Assembly (NCBI RefSeq): GCF_002813775.1
Contig: NZ_CP020372.1
Coordinates: 372,001 to 436,000 of the forward strand
DNA from: Candidatus Thiodictyon syntrophicum
GTDB lineage: Bacteria > Pseudomonadota > Gammaproteobacteria > Chromatiales > Chromatiaceae
DNA length: 64,000 bases
Direction: 5' to 3'
In this document: positions 25,985 through 35,538 of the stretch, piece by piece
Numbering within the stretch: the first letter of the stretch is position 1
Layout of the letters: every line of letters begins with the position of its first letter
Translations under genes and position numbers: made by a program
The notes under the pieces: model-generated
Database searches by the model: none
The model's input: the letters and a program-made list of their open reading frames with translations, nothing else
What the model was told of the DNA's origin: nothing

Positions 25985-26587
25985 ATGACCGCCGCGAGAT
26001 CCATGGCGCGTCGGTCGTGGTACCGCGGGTGCGGCGACCGGGCCGCCGGCCCCATGTGGGCGGCGGCCCTGTCGCTGCTGATGACGTTCGCCGCGGCGGG
26101 CGCCGCGCCGGTGGACGCCAACCTGACCAGCTTCACACTGTACTTCAACAACGATGGCCTGAACACCGATGCGCGGGACTGCGCGGCGGTGTTTCCGGTC
26201 ACCCGCACCGTACCCCGCACCGCGGCGGTGGCCACGACGGCGTTACGCGGCCTGTTTGCCGGTCCCACGCCGGATGAGCGCCAGGCCGGGTACTATTCGT
26301 TTTTTTCGTCCGCCACCGCCGGTCTGCTCAAGCGGGTTCGCATTGCCTCCGGCACGGCCTACGTGGACCTTAACGATCCGCGTGACCTGCTGTCCGGGGC
26401 AACCTCGAGTTGCGGAGCCGCGCAGTTGCGCACCCAACTGGACCGCACCTTGCGCCAGTTCCCAAGCGTCGAGCGGGTGCGGTACGCGATCGACGGCGAC
26501 CCCCGCGCCTTTTACGAGTGGTTGAACGAGCCCTGCGCCGCGGCCAACGACCACTGTGACCCGCGGCCCTTTCACCCGCACCGCTGA
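25985..26587 (+). CDS. GerMN-domain exported protein
   Basis: A 200-residue protein with an N-terminal signal sequence (WAAALSLLMTFAAAGAAPV) and one GerMN domain: FTLYFNNDGLNTD, then VFPVTRTVP, TALRGLFAGPTPDERQAGYY, IASGTAYVDLNDP, LRTQLDRTLRQFPSVERVRY and AIDGDP. GerMN domains occur in spore germination protein GerM and in envelope lipoproteins of non-sporulating bacteria; the ligand is unknown but is likely in the cell wall. It follows the amidase-like gene by 2 nt, so the two are co-expressed. The far upstream start gives an unusually long, Arg-rich n-region; an internal start is possible. Confidence 0.75.
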   Translation: MTAARSMARRSWYRGCGDRAAGPMWAAALSLLMTFAAAGAAPVDANLTSFTLYFNNDGLNTDARDCAAVFPVTRTVPRTAAVATTALRGLFAGPTPDERQAGYYSFFSSATAGLLKRVRIASGTAYVDLNDPRDLLSGATSSCGAAQLRTQLDRTLRQFPSVERVRYAIDGDPRAFYEWLNEPCAAANDHCDPRPFHPHR

Positions 26588-26771
26588 TTTGTCAGACGCT
26601 TTACAGCCCGCGCGCGCGATCTTTCGCTGACTTCCAAAGGCACGCCGTTTGGGGGATACTGCCGCGCCCCACCGGTTCGTCATCGGTGAGCGCCGTACTC
26701 GGTCTTTGGCCTGGTGATGGGCGCTGCCGCACGGGCACCTTCTTGCCAATCAGACTTGGGACTTGAACAAC

Positions 26772-27728
26772 ATGCCTGAATCCCTAGCCCCCGCGCGGCG
26801 GCCGGACCCCGCGACCGGATCGAGCGCCCGCGCCCTTTGCGTGGCCGCCGGACTCACCGCCGCCCTGGGCCTGGCCCCGCCCGTCGCGGCCACCGAAGGG
26901 GGCGGCGGCCATTATCCCAATGGCGCTGAGGACTTCATGGTCGGGGCGCTGCCGCCACCCGGCAACTATTTCCTCAACTATTTGAGTTGGTACAACGCCT
27001 CATCCTTCCGTGACGACAGCGGCGAGCGGCTCTTCACGGATTTCAACCTCAACGTCGTCGCCGACACGCTACGCCTGATCCATGTCAGTAAGTTCCAGAT
27101 CTTGGGGGCGAACTGGGCGGCCCACCTCTTCGTGCCGCTGGTCAACGTCGAGGTGTCGCGCCGGATCGCGGCGCCCTTCGCCCGGGAGACCGACTCCCGT
27201 TTCGGCGTCGGTGACCTGATCATCGACCCCTTTATCCTCGGCTGGCACGGCAAGAACTGGCATGTGACGACCGGCCTCGACATCTATGTGCCGACCGGCG
27301 ATTTCAATCAGCACAACCTGGCCAATGTCGGGCGGAATTATTGGACCTTCGAGCCCATCTTCGCCTTCACGTATTTGAGTGACGGCGGGTTGGAACTGTC
27401 CGCCAAGCTGATGTACGATTTCAATACCGAGAACCACGACACCAATTACCAATCGGGCCAGGAATTCCACCTGGACTATACGGTGGGTTATCACACCGGC
27501 CCCTGGAGCCTCGGCGTCGGCGGCTACTACTACCAGCAGACCACGGATGACGAACTCAATGGCTACAGCTTCCTGAACGGCTTCCGCGGCCAGGTCTTCG
27601 CCGTCGGTCCCCAGGTCAAATACGACTACCGCAACATGGCGTTCACGCTGAAATATCAGGCGGAGACACAGGTCGAGAACCGCCCGCAGGGCAACACCCT
27701 CTGGTTCAAGTTCCTCTATGCCTTTTGA
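26772..27728 (+). CDS. Outer-membrane beta-barrel protein of the SphA/MetA-type transporter family
   Basis: A 318-residue protein with a cleavable signal peptide (ALCVAAGLTAALGLAPPVAA) followed by the typical start GGHYPNGAEDFMVGALPPPG. Alternating amphipathic strands such as WHVTTGLDIYVPTGDF, YWTFEPIFAFTYLSDGG and FALKYQAETQVENRPQG-like repeats end in LWFKFLYAF, with a terminal aromatic as in outer-membrane barrels. This family is annotated as 'transporter' and is often near aromatic-degradation or steroid-uptake genes, which are not seen here. ATG 26772 was chosen; an in-frame TTG lies 9 nt upstream. Confidence 0.8.
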   Translation: MPESLAPARRPDPATGSSARALCVAAGLTAALGLAPPVAATEGGGGHYPNGAEDFMVGALPPPGNYFLNYLSWYNASSFRDDSGERLFTDFNLNVVADTLRLIHVSKFQILGANWAAHLFVPLVNVEVSRRIAAPFARETDSRFGVGDLIIDPFILGWHGKNWHVTTGLDIYVPTGDFNQHNLANVGRNYWTFEPIFAFTYLSDGGLELSAKLMYDFNTENHDTNYQSGQEFHLDYTVGYHTGPWSLGVGGYYYQQTTDDELNGYSFLNGFRGQVFAVGPQVKYDYRNMAFTLKYQAETQVENRPQGNTLWFKFLYAF

Positions 27729-27800
27729 GCCGGCCGGTGCTATCCGCCCGCCCCATTGCGTCGGATGGGGGCCAGTCAACCCCGAAGGACGGACCCGCGC

Positions 27801-30800
27801 GTGACCCGGCACCACCCAGGCGATCCCATCCGCATCCTGCACCTCTCGGACCTGCACTTTCGCGCCGATCGCGCCTGGGACTCGGACCCGGTGCTGCGCG
27901 ACCTGGCCCGCTTCATCGCCGCCGAGGTCCGGCAAGGGCTGGTGCCGGACCTGGTGGCCGTCACCGGCGACCTGGCCTTCTCGGGCAAGGCGGACGAGTA
28001 CCGCCGCGACCCGGACCAGCCGGACGACCGCCCGCACTGCACCGCCTCGGACTGGCTGACGGATGAACTGTGACCGGCGCTCGCGCCGGACCCGGCGCGG
28101 CCACTGCCGCGCGAACGGCTGCTGCTGGTGCCCGGCAATCACGACGCCGATCGCCGCCAGGTCGACCTGATCGCCCGCATGGCCCAGCAAGGGCTGCTGG
28201 CCGCCGCGGATCAGGACCAGATCGCCACCGTCCTGGCCGATCCCGGCCAAGGCGCAGTGCTGTTCAAGCGTCACGCCGCCTACCTCGCCTTCTACGGCGC
28301 CTGGTTGGGGACGGCACAAACCCTGCCCTGGTGGCAGCGCACCATCGAGATCCGCGGGCAACGGCTGCACCTCGCCGGGCTCGACTCCGCCTGGATGGCC
28401 TGCGACGACCAGGACTATGGCCGCCTCCTGCTCAGCCATTATCAGATCAACCAGACCGTCGATGTCCGCGCCGCCGCCGGTGCCGATTGGCGGATCGCCC
28501 TGCTGCACCACCCCTGGGACCATCTCGCCCCCTTCGACGGCACCGCGGCGCGCCAGGCCATCCACCTGCACCGCGACCTGGTCCTGCGCGGCCACCGCCA
28601 CGAGTCCGAGGCCTTCCGGGTACTCTCGCCCGACCCGGCCCGCGCCTGTCTGGAACTGGCCGCCGGCTGCGTCTATGACGGCAGCCGCTATCCCAACGCC
28701 TTCCAATGGATCGAACTCTACGCGGACCCTCCCGTCGGAGCGGCCCCCGGCCGCGACGCCCCCAAGCGGGTAAGGGTGCACTTTCGCGCCTGGGTCCAAG
28801 GCGCCTGGCAGACCGACCGCAATCAACCGGGCTGCCCGGACGGCCACGCCGAGTTCGACCTCGACCGACCCGCCGCCGCGCCTGGCAAGCGGCCGCCGCC
28901 CCCCGCCGACCCGCGCAAATACCTGGAGGACCTCGCCACCGACACCGGCTCGATCGACATCCGCGGCCTGGTCACCGGCCGCCCCGAGGCCCACCGCTTC
29001 CCCATCGCGGAGCTTTACATCGAACTCCAGGCAACCGGCACCGGGGCCGCGGCGGCGGACCAGACCGGCGCCGACCGCACCCACCCCCGCGCCACCCTGC
29101 TGCGCGAGGCCCTGGTCAACCCGCGCCTGGTCATCGTCGGCGACCCCGGCTGCGGCAAGACCACCTTCCTGCGCTGGGTCGCCCACTGCCTGGCCGCGGA
29201 CCGGCTGGGGCGCGACCCCGGGGCCGCTGCCCGCCGGCTCGGTCTCGCCCCGGGCGCGGCCGGGCCGCGCCTGCCGCTGCTGATCCCCATCGCCGACTGG
29301 CTCGACTATATCGAGCGCACCAAGGCCCAGAAGACGGGCCCGACCCTACCCAACGGCGCCGCCTGGCTCCCCGCCTATCTCAGCGCGCGTGCCGGCGACG
29401 CCAACCAGGCCCTCGGCGCGGACGACTTCCGCCGCCTGCTGGACGAGGGCCAGGCCCTGATCCTGCTCGACGGCCTGGACGAGGCCCCCGACCGGCTCCA
29501 GCGCGAGCGCGCCGTGCGGCGCATCGAACGCCTGGCCCAGGCCTGGCCACGCTGCCCCCTGGTCGTCACCAGCCGCCCGGCCGCCTACCAGGACAGGGCT
29601 GTGCTCGCCGGTTTCGCCCACACGACCATCGAGGCCCTGGACGCCGCCGCCATCGACGGCTTCCTCGCCCGCTGGGGCCGGGCACTCTTCCCCGAGCGCC
29701 CGGACCGGGCCGCCGCCCACCACCGGGAACTGGCCGCCGCGCTCGCCTCCCGCCGGGAGATCCGCCAACTCGCCCGCAACACCGTCATGCTGACCGCGCT
29801 CGCCGTCGTGCACTGGAACGACAAGCGACTGCCCGAGCAGCGCGCCGAACTCTACGAATCCATCGTCCGCTGGCTGATCGAGGCGCGCGAACAGCGCCCC
29901 GGCCGGGAGCGCTCCCAGCGCTGCCGCCAACTCCTGGCGGACTTGGCGCTCGCCATGCAGACCGACCCCAAGGGCCGCCAGGTCCAGGTCACCCGCCGCT
30001 GGGCGGCCGAGCGCATCGCACCCCGTTGCGACCGGGGCCAGGCCGGCGACACGGCCGGGGACCCCATTGAGCGCGCCGAGTCCTTCCTGGCCGCCGAGGA
30101 GATCGACAGCGGCATCCTGGTGCGCCGCGGCCACCAACTGCGCTTCTGGCACCTGACCTTCCAGGAATATCTCGCCGCCCAGGCCCTGGCCGGTCGGCCG
30201 AACGCCGAGCGTGCCGAGTTGCTGCTGGGGGCAGCGGGTGAGGACGGCGCCGCACTCTATCGGCCGGAGTGGCGCGAGACCGTCCTCCTGCTCGCCGGCG
30301 TGCTCTACCTGCAGGGCGAGGACAAGGTGGAGTGCCTGATCGCCGGCGTCCTCGACCGGCTCGGACCGACCCCCACGCTGGCCCGACAGGCGCGCGCCGC
30401 CGGTCTCCTGGGCGCCCTGGTGCGGGATCTCAGCCCCTTCGGCTACCGTCCCGCCAACCCCCGCTATGCGCGGGTCCTCGACGCCGCCCTGGCCGTCTTC
30501 GATCCCGCGCAAGCCCCGACCATCCCGCTGGCGGACCGCATCGCCGCCGCCGATGCGCTTGCACAGGCGGGCGATCCGCGGCTGGGCTGGACCCAGCCGG
30601 GGCGCTGGGTGGAACTGCCGGGCGGAAGCTTCACGATGGGTGCGCAGAACCAGGACCAGGCGGCGCCGGGCTACGACCCCGAGGCACGCGACCTTGAGTA
30701 CCCGGTTCACGTCGTCAATGTCACCGCCTTCCGTATCGCCCGATTTCCGGCAGCCGTCCAGGAATTTGCCGAGTTTCTGGACGACGAGGACCACGCCGAC

Positions 30801-31427
30801 CCCCGCTGGTGGCGGGCCGGCGGGGCGGGTCAGCATCCGGAGCCGGACGACTGGCAGTCCCAACGGGCCTACCCCAGCCGGCCGGTCGTCAATCTTTCCT
30901 GGTATCAGGCCATGGCCTTCTGCGCATGGCTGACCGTTAAGTTGGCCCGGCCCCAGGGCGCGAAGGGCACTGTGTGGCTGCCCCCGGGGCTGGTGGTTCG
31001 CCTACCGACCGAGGCGGAGTGGGAATACGCCGCCCGCGGTGAGTCCGGCCGACGCCATCCCTGGGGCGACGAGCCGCCCGACGCGCAGCGCGCCAATTAC
31101 ATCGACACCCGGATCGGCCACGCCATCCCGGTCGGAATCCTCACCGGCGACTGCACACCAAACGGTGTGCTGGACCTCGCCGGCAACGTCTGGGAATGGT
31201 GCCTTGACGCTTACAGCGCGGATTTCTACGGCTGGTGCCAGCGTCAAGGACCGTTGGCCGACCCCTTGGCCCGAGGCGACGGCGATTCGCCGCGCGTGCT
31301 GCGCGGTGGTGCATTCGAGTATCGGGCCAGGTACCTACGTTCAACGGACCGGGGCTGGGTCGGGCCTGTGAACCGCGACCGGTTCATCGGGTTCCGCTGC
31401 GTCCTGGCCGCGCCCCGCCAGCCTTGA
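27801..31427 (+). pseudogene. Metallophosphoesterase-NACHT-FGE-like conflict protein A, interrupted by TGA
   Basis: Read through, the frame encodes 1208 residues. Residues ~9-300 are a calcineurin-like phosphoesterase (LHLSDLHF, VTGDLAFSG, PGNHDAD, LLHHPWDH, GHRHE). A NACHT-type STAND NTPase follows, with Walker A GDPGCGKTTF near 447 and Walker B LILLDGLDEAP at 553. Residues ~936-1208 are a formylglycine-generating-enzyme-like lectin-fold domain (GGSFTMG, PTEAEWEYAARG, LDLAGNVWEWCLD, VLRGGAF, GFRCV). Codon 91 (28071-28073) is TGA where the paralog at 36-39 kb has TGG (Trp), a single-base nonsense change. The remaining 1100+ codons are undamaged, so the mutation is recent or the downstream part is translated from an internal start (GTG 28128). 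The GTG start at 27801 is a choice; ATG 27756 is possible. Presumed role: phage or invader sensing. Confidence 0.85.
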
Positions 31428-31428
31428 C
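31314..31428 (+). other. Candidate DGR variable region and conserved 3' end of protein A
   Basis: The last codons of gene A differ from gene B at nearly every position from 31314 to 31388, often as pairs of NNC codons (TAC/GGC, CGT/TGC, GTC/TAC, AAC/GGC, GAC/TAC, TTC/GGC), the mark of adenine-directed change at AAC-type codons. From 31388 the two genes become almost identical again (GGGTTCCGCTGCGTCC to the stop), as expected for the initiation site of mutagenic homing. No template repeat or matching reverse transcriptase is in this window. Confidence 0.5.
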
Positions 31429-31503
31429 CCTTTGACCCTTCGACCCTTTCTTCACAACGGACCGCGCAGCAGTCCGTTCGCGATTGACCATGGAATGACA
31501 CTT

Positions 31504-31538
31504 TGTCAGTGTAAGTGTCACTGTCAATCACACTGACA
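31504..31538. repeat. Inverted repeat TGTCAGTGT/ACACTGACA, possible operator
   Basis: Nine-base perfect arms at 31504-31512 and 31530-31538, with another TGTCACTGTCA between them. It lies just upstream of the helix-turn-helix gene remnant at 31557, so it may have been that gene's operator. Confidence 0.5.
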
Positions 31539-31556
31539 CGGGCTGTCAGCCCCGCC

Positions 31557-31603
31557 ATGCAACTCACCCTCGAACAAGCCGCGGACCGGCTGGGCAAGCT
31601 CGT
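31557..31603 (+). pseudogene. Remnant of an excisionase/MerR-like DNA-binding gene
   Basis: ATG 31557 begins MQLTLEQAADRLGKLV, the start of a family of small helix-turn-helix proteins often paired with VapC toxins. The match ends after ~16 residues, where a palindromic GTAGGGT-type repeat begins at 31604. Only the 5' end is left. Confidence 0.4.
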
Positions 31604-31752
31604 AGGGTCAATAAGGCGCGCCGCACAGCGCTGCGGACCGGGCACGGCGCTGCATCGCGCCGCATCCACCAGCGAAGGTATCGGCGGCGCTGGTGGATGC
31701 GCTGCGCGGCCTTGATCACAACTCCGGCCACCCTGCCGGGCGGGGGGTCGCT

Positions 31753-31806
31753 GGTCCGCACAGCGGACCCTACGGGCGCGGGGCCGTAGGGTCCGCTGTG
31801 CGGACC
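31753..31806. repeat. R3 hairpin (GTAGGGTCCGCTGTGCGGACC)
   Basis: Two inverted copies of GTAGGGTCCGCTGTGCGGAC form a long hairpin. The same arrangement is at 51549-51602; single arms are near 33079-33099 and 40531-40551. It lies in the gene-poor stretch 31428-31930. Confidence 0.8.
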
Positions 31807-31930
31807 ACCGACCTCGCGGTTAGCTGATGGGCCGGGATTATGATCAAGGCCCGCTGCGCTTATCCACCCTACATCGTCCCCGCGACCACATCAGTCTTGC
31901 CCGCACCCGGATGCGTTGATGATGACCGCA

Positions 31931-32209
31931 TCAATCCGCATCGCGCAATTCCTCACTCAGGTCCTCTTCGCTGTATTGGAAGGGGCTGACCCGATAGCGC
32001 GACAGGGCATCGATAAAGGCCGCGCGGGTCAGGCCGGCGATCTCGGCCGCCCGGCCCTGCGAGATGCGCTCCAACTCATACCACTTGACCGCCGCGGCCA
32101 CGCGCATCTCCTGCGCGAATTCCGTGGGGGCCTGGTACAGCGTGGCAAACGCCGATTCGGGTATGCCCAGGGTCAATCGGGTCATCCAGGTCTCCGGTGC
32201 TTGGGTCAT
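31931..32209 (-). CDS. UPF0175-family antitoxin, orphan copy
   Basis: About 92 residues: LTLGIPESAFATLYQAPTEF, then AQEMRVAAAVKWYELERIS and QGRAAEIAGLTRAAFIDALS. This is the UPF0175 pattern, a helix-turn-helix-like antitoxin usually followed by a DUF3368 PIN toxin. ATG 32209 was taken; 32185 is an alternative. No toxin gene is recognisable downstream (below 31931), whereas the related pair at 53.3 kb keeps both. It is therefore a solitary antitoxin. Confidence 0.8.
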   Translation of the reverse strand: MTQAPETWMTRLTLGIPESAFATLYQAPTEFAQEMRVAAAVKWYELERISQGRAAEIAGLTRAAFIDALSRYRVSPFQYSEEDLSEELRDAD

Positions 32210-32300
32210 CTGCGCTGAAATCCCGGCCTTGATCACGATCCCGGCCGCCAAATCTCACGCCGTGGTCGTGACACCGCTCCCGCGGCGGGACGAGTATCCC

Positions 32301-32390
32301 CGTAGGATGGGTAGAGCGCAGCGAAACCCATCATTGGCACGCGCACAAGGCGCTGATTGCTGGGTTTCGCTGCGCTCTACCCAGCCTACG
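32301..32390. repeat. Palindromic repeat GTAGGATGGGTAGAGCGCAG type
   Basis: Arms GGGTAGAGCGCAGCGAAACC and its complement at the two ends form a hairpin. It overlaps the last bases of the leftward antitoxin gene at 32386, where a toxin gene would have begun. Confidence 0.75.
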
Positions 32391-32661
32391 GATCGCTCGC
32401 TGACAATGGCTCGAAGGTCCCGTCAGGGCCATAGCCCAGGATCGCGTCAGGGGCGCTGGGGTCGAGGTCCGGGAAGGCGGCGCAGCGGTGCGCGGCGGCC
32501 CGGATTCGGGCGAGTGCAAGCGCCTTGGCCCGTTGCCCGCGCAACCGGCAGGCCCGCTGTTGCAGTGCCTCCAGGATCACCTGGGCGACCGGCTCCCCGG
32601 TCTCCCACGCAAGCTCTTGCGCCAGAGGTTCCGTCTCATCATGGCTGATCGTCAGTGCCAT
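32386..32661 (-). CDS. VapB-type antitoxin (Rv0623-like), orphan
   Basis: 91 residues from ATG 32661: MALTISHDETEPLAQELAWE, TGEPVAQVILEALQQRACRL and the tail AILGYGPDGTF. This is the ribbon-helix-helix-like PSK/VapB family that normally precedes a VapC PIN toxin. The toxin reading frame is missing; a palindromic repeat occupies its place. The longer frame to 32817 is rejected because its extra residues are Arg/Pro-rich and unlike the family. Confidence 0.78.
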   Translation of the reverse strand: MALTISHDETEPLAQELAWETGEPVAQVILEALQQRACRLRGQRAKALALARIRAAAHRCAAFPDLDPSAPDAILGYGPDGTFEPLSASDP

Positions 32662-32836
32662 CGTCTGGGTCACTCCGCGGGCGGGGCTGGTGTCGGTCAG
32701 GGTAATGATAATACGACGGGGGCGATGATGCCGGGAGGACCAGGCCCGCGCAGGGCGGAACTCGGCAGGAGGTTCCGCCGATGTCGCGGGAGTCGTGGCG
32801 GATCGTCCTGCGGACATCCGCCCTACGGGCTACGGG

Positions 32837-33076
32837 CTTGTCTTGCGATCCCCAAGCCCCGAAGGGGCGCGACATACCAGCCCAGGGCAACGCCCTGGGG
32901 TAGCGTTGTTTATTCGGCCTAGCCCTGAAAGGGCGTGACACAAGGAGCCATGCCGTTATGTCACGCCCTTTCAGGGCTAAGCTCCGCGGATAACCCATAC
33001 CCAGGGCGTTGCCCTGGGCTGGTATGTTCGACCCCGTTGGGGTCGATACGCAAGATCAGCTGAAACCGGGTACTAG
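32837..33076. repeat. 240-bp R6 repeat, left copy flanking the IS91-type element
   Basis: Nearly identical over 240 bp, in the same orientation, to 35704-35943. It contains the R6 hairpins (GCCCCGAAGGGGC, CCCAGGGCAACGCCCTGGG, GCCCTGAAAGGGC) and their inverted partners, and ends GGGTACTAG. The remainder of the gene-free stretch to 33521 holds an R3 arm and the inverted repeat at 33171-33243. Confidence 0.85.
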
Positions 33077-33170
33077 ACCGTAGGGTCCGCTGTGCGGACC
33101 GCCGCCCGCAGCGCCCCAGCGCCACGGCGGGTTCCGCGGCTCGGGTTGGTCGCGCCGGTCTAACGAATAA

Positions 33171-33243
33171 GCGTTTATCCGTCGTGCGCGCCCAACTGAC
33201 CCCGAGTCGGAGCGCGACGCCGCGCGCGCACGACGGATAAACG
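33171..33243. repeat. Inverted repeat with 21-base arms
   Basis: Arms GCGTTTATCCGTCGTGCGCG and GCGCGCACGACGGATAAACG surround about 30 bases. It lies downstream of the IS91-type transposase and may mark the element's terminus region. Confidence 0.7.
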
Positions 33244-33521
33244 TTTGTTGGACTAATCCGCTCCTGGCACGACGCCTGCTGCGGCCGCGGTCCTCTTTAA
33301 GAGAGGGAATTGTATCCCTGAGGCCGGGGCGCCGGTCGGTCCCGGACCACGTTGCAGCACCCGGATGCCGCTCGGTGCGGCACCAAGCGGGCCTCCGCAG
33401 GGCTCCGCGGGGCTGGACAACGGGCTATTGAGGACGAAGTGTAGCCCATTTCCCGGATGTTGGGCGAGCGCGAACGCAGGCCGCGGGCGGCCTGTCCCGG
33501 ACGGCCGGCGGGCGCTGAGGC

Positions 33522-34679
33522 TTAGCAGGTGGCGGGCATCAGCGAAACCCCCTGACCACGCCGTAGCGGGGCCAGGTGCGCGGTGACGTGCAAGCGCCCA
33601 GTGCGGCACTTGGGACAGGGATAGCCGTCAAAGGGCGCCGTCGCCGCCGGTGCCGTGGCGGGTTCCGGCGTCGGCGGCGGGGCCGCCAGCGCCGCACGGA
33701 TCAGCGCCAGACAGCGCGCCCGGCAGCGGTTGGCCAGGAAACCGAAATGACGAACGCGCATGAACCCTTTGGGTAAGACGTGCAGCAGGAAGCGCCGGAT
33801 CAGTTCCTCGCCGGTCAGGGTCATGACCTTGTTGCGACTGCCGTCGCGGTAGTCCTTGTAGCGGACGTCCACCGTGTCGTCCTCTTCATCGAAGGCCAGC
33901 AGCCGCCGGTCCGACAGGGCGATGCGATGGCTGTAGCGGCCCAAGTACTCGATCACGGTGTCGGTGCGCGCCAGACAAGGCTTGGAATAGACCACCCACT
34001 CGGGCTGCATCAGGGCGTTGAGGACGCGGTCAACCTCCGCGGCCGTGAGGCGCGACAGTCGCCCGTCTTTGAAGGCCCGGCGCAACCGGCTGACCAAACC
34101 GCCGCGGAAGTGCCGCGACAGCGCCCGCACCGGGAACAGATAGGTACTCTTGGCCGGATGCCAGGTCCCGTCGGCGCCAAAGGCCCCGCCCGGCACCAGA
34201 CAGTGCAGGTGGACATGGCGTACCAGCGTCTGCCCCCAGGTGTGCAGCATCGCCGTCATCCCCAACTGCCCGTCCAGGCGCTTGGGGTCCTCAGCGAAGG
34301 CGGACAGGGTCGCCCACACCGTCTCGAACAGCAAGGCGTAGATCACCTCGGGGTGGACCTCGACCCAGCCGTTGAGGGTGTCGGGTAGCGTGAAGACCAG
34401 ATGGTGATAGGTCACCGGCAGCACCGCCGCACGCTGGCGTTCGACCCATTCCTCGGAGGCCCGGCGTTGGCAGCGCGGGCAATGGCGATCACGGCAGGCG
34501 TGATAGAGGAAGGGGCAATCCCCACACTGGTCGCATTCCAGGGCGAAGCCGCCCAGCGCGGCGGTACGACAGTCCAGGATGTGATGACAGACCTGCCATT
34601 GGTGCGGGCTCAACGGGTGATGTTCGGCATAACCGGACAGGCACGCCGCCATGACCGCTTGCAGGGAGGTATTAGCCAT
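33522..34679 (-). CDS. IS91-family HUH transposase
   Basis: 385 residues from ATG 34679. It has the N-terminal zinc-binding domain (CDQCGDCPFLYHACRDRHCP), the HUH metal site (RHVHLHCLVPGG) and the catalytic tyrosine region (IEYLGRYSHRIALSDRR), followed by a C-terminal CPKCRTGR zinc motif. IS91-type enzymes move by rolling-circle replication and can carry adjacent DNA. Its ATG overlaps the stop of the tyrosine recombinase gene, so the two are translated together. The frame is intact. The element lies between the 240-bp direct copies. Confidence 0.92.
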   Translation of the reverse strand: MANTSLQAVMAACLSGYAEHHPLSPHQWQVCHHILDCRTAALGGFALECDQCGDCPFLYHACRDRHCPRCQRRASEEWVERQRAAVLPVTYHHLVFTLPDTLNGWVEVHPEVIYALLFETVWATLSAFAEDPKRLDGQLGMTAMLHTWGQTLVRHVHLHCLVPGGAFGADGTWHPAKSTYLFPVRALSRHFRGGLVSRLRRAFKDGRLSRLTAAEVDRVLNALMQPEWVVYSKPCLARTDTVIEYLGRYSHRIALSDRRLLAFDEEDDTVDVRYKDYRDGSRNKVMTLTGEELIRRFLLHVLPKGFMRVRHFGFLANRCRARCLALIRAALAAPPPTPEPATAPAATAPFDGYPCPKCRTGRLHVTAHLAPLRRGQGVSLMPATC

Positions 34680-35538
34680 GGCCGGCCTCCAATTGGGCAA
34701 GCAGGTCCAGGGTCCCTTCGCCCTCGCTGGCACTGGGCAGCCAATGCACATAGCGCAGGGTGGTCTGGATGCTGCGGTGGCCCATCAACCGTTGCAGGCG
34801 CTCCACCGACAACCCGCCCGCCAATTGATGGGTGGCGTAGGCGTGGCGCAGCCCATGGATCCCGCCGACCGTGGTTACGCCGGCCTGGCGCTTGGCGTCG
34901 GTGAAGGCCTTCTGCAAGCCGGTCGGCGACAGCGGCGTCCCGGCGCGCCCGGCGAACAGCCAATCCGCTGGCCGATAGAGGCGCCAATAGTCCCGCAACG
35001 CCTCCAGCAGGGTCGGTGAGAGTGGGACCAGGCGGTCCTTCGCCCCCTTGCCCTGGGTGATCCGCAGCAGTCGGCGCTCGCCGTCGATGTCCTGCACCCG
35101 CAGGGCCAGGACTTCGCTCAGGCGCAGTCCGCAGCCATAGCAGACCGTCAACATCATGCGGTAACGCGGATTGTCGCAGGCGGCCAGGATGGCGGCGACC
35201 GCGCCGCGGGTGAGCAGCTCCGGGATGCGCTGCGGGCGCTTGGGTAAGGTGACCTCCAGGTCGACCGTCGGCCAGCCGAGCACCCGCAGATAGAAGAAGC
35301 GGATGCCGTTGTACATCAGCCGCACGCTGGCCGGGGCCAAACTGCGCTGCACCACCAGATGCTCGAAGTAGCGCGTGAGATCGGCGTGCTCCAGGGTGTC
35401 CGGGGAGCGCCGGGTGAATTTGGCGAGGTCACGCACCGCGTCGAGATAGCTTTCGTGGGTGCGCGGCGAGAAGCCATGCATCTGCATGGCCGTGATCATC
35501 TGCTGACGCAGGGGTGTCATCGTCTGGTTCTCGGTCAA
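34672..35538 (-). CDS. Tyrosine recombinase/integrase of the IS91-type element
   Basis: 288 residues. The N-terminal core-binding domain (FSPRTHESYLDAVRDLAKFT) is followed by the catalytic domain with Arg in GCGLRLSEVLAL, the box GGIHGLRHAYATHQLAGG and Tyr in TTLRYVHW. It resembles integron-type integrases that accompany many IS91-like transposases. It probably helps resolve or integrate the circular intermediate; this is an inference. It is the first gene of a two-gene operon overlapping the transposase by 8 nt. Confidence 0.9.
   Translation of the reverse strand: MTENQTMTPLRQQMITAMQMHGFSPRTHESYLDAVRDLAKFTRRSPDTLEHADLTRYFEHLVVQRSLAPASVRLMYNGIRFFYLRVLGWPTVDLEVTLPKRPQRIPELLTRGAVAAILAACDNPRYRMMLTVCYGCGLRLSEVLALRVQDIDGERRLLRITQGKGAKDRLVPLSPTLLEALRDYWRLYRPADWLFAGRAGTPLSPTGLQKAFTDAKRQAGVTTVGGIHGLRHAYATHQLAGGLSVERLQRLMGHRSIQTTLRYVHWLPSASEGEGTLDLLAQLEAGHG

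Noticed and set aside
28071-28073. TGA as a selenocysteine codon or programmed readthrough
   Set aside because: The paralog has TGG (Trp) at this site, the position is not catalytic, and no selenocysteine-insertion hairpin is evident; a nonsense mutation is the simpler reading.
28706-30070. 454-residue frame overlapping the NACHT region
   Set aside because: Composition is dominated by Pro, Arg and Gly, typical of a shifted frame in GC-rich DNA; the NACHT frame carries clear motifs.
31900-31931. Start of a toxin gene after the UPF0175 orphan (minus strand, AVIINASGCGQ)
   Set aside because: The frame stops after about 14 codons and the residues do not match a PIN toxin start.
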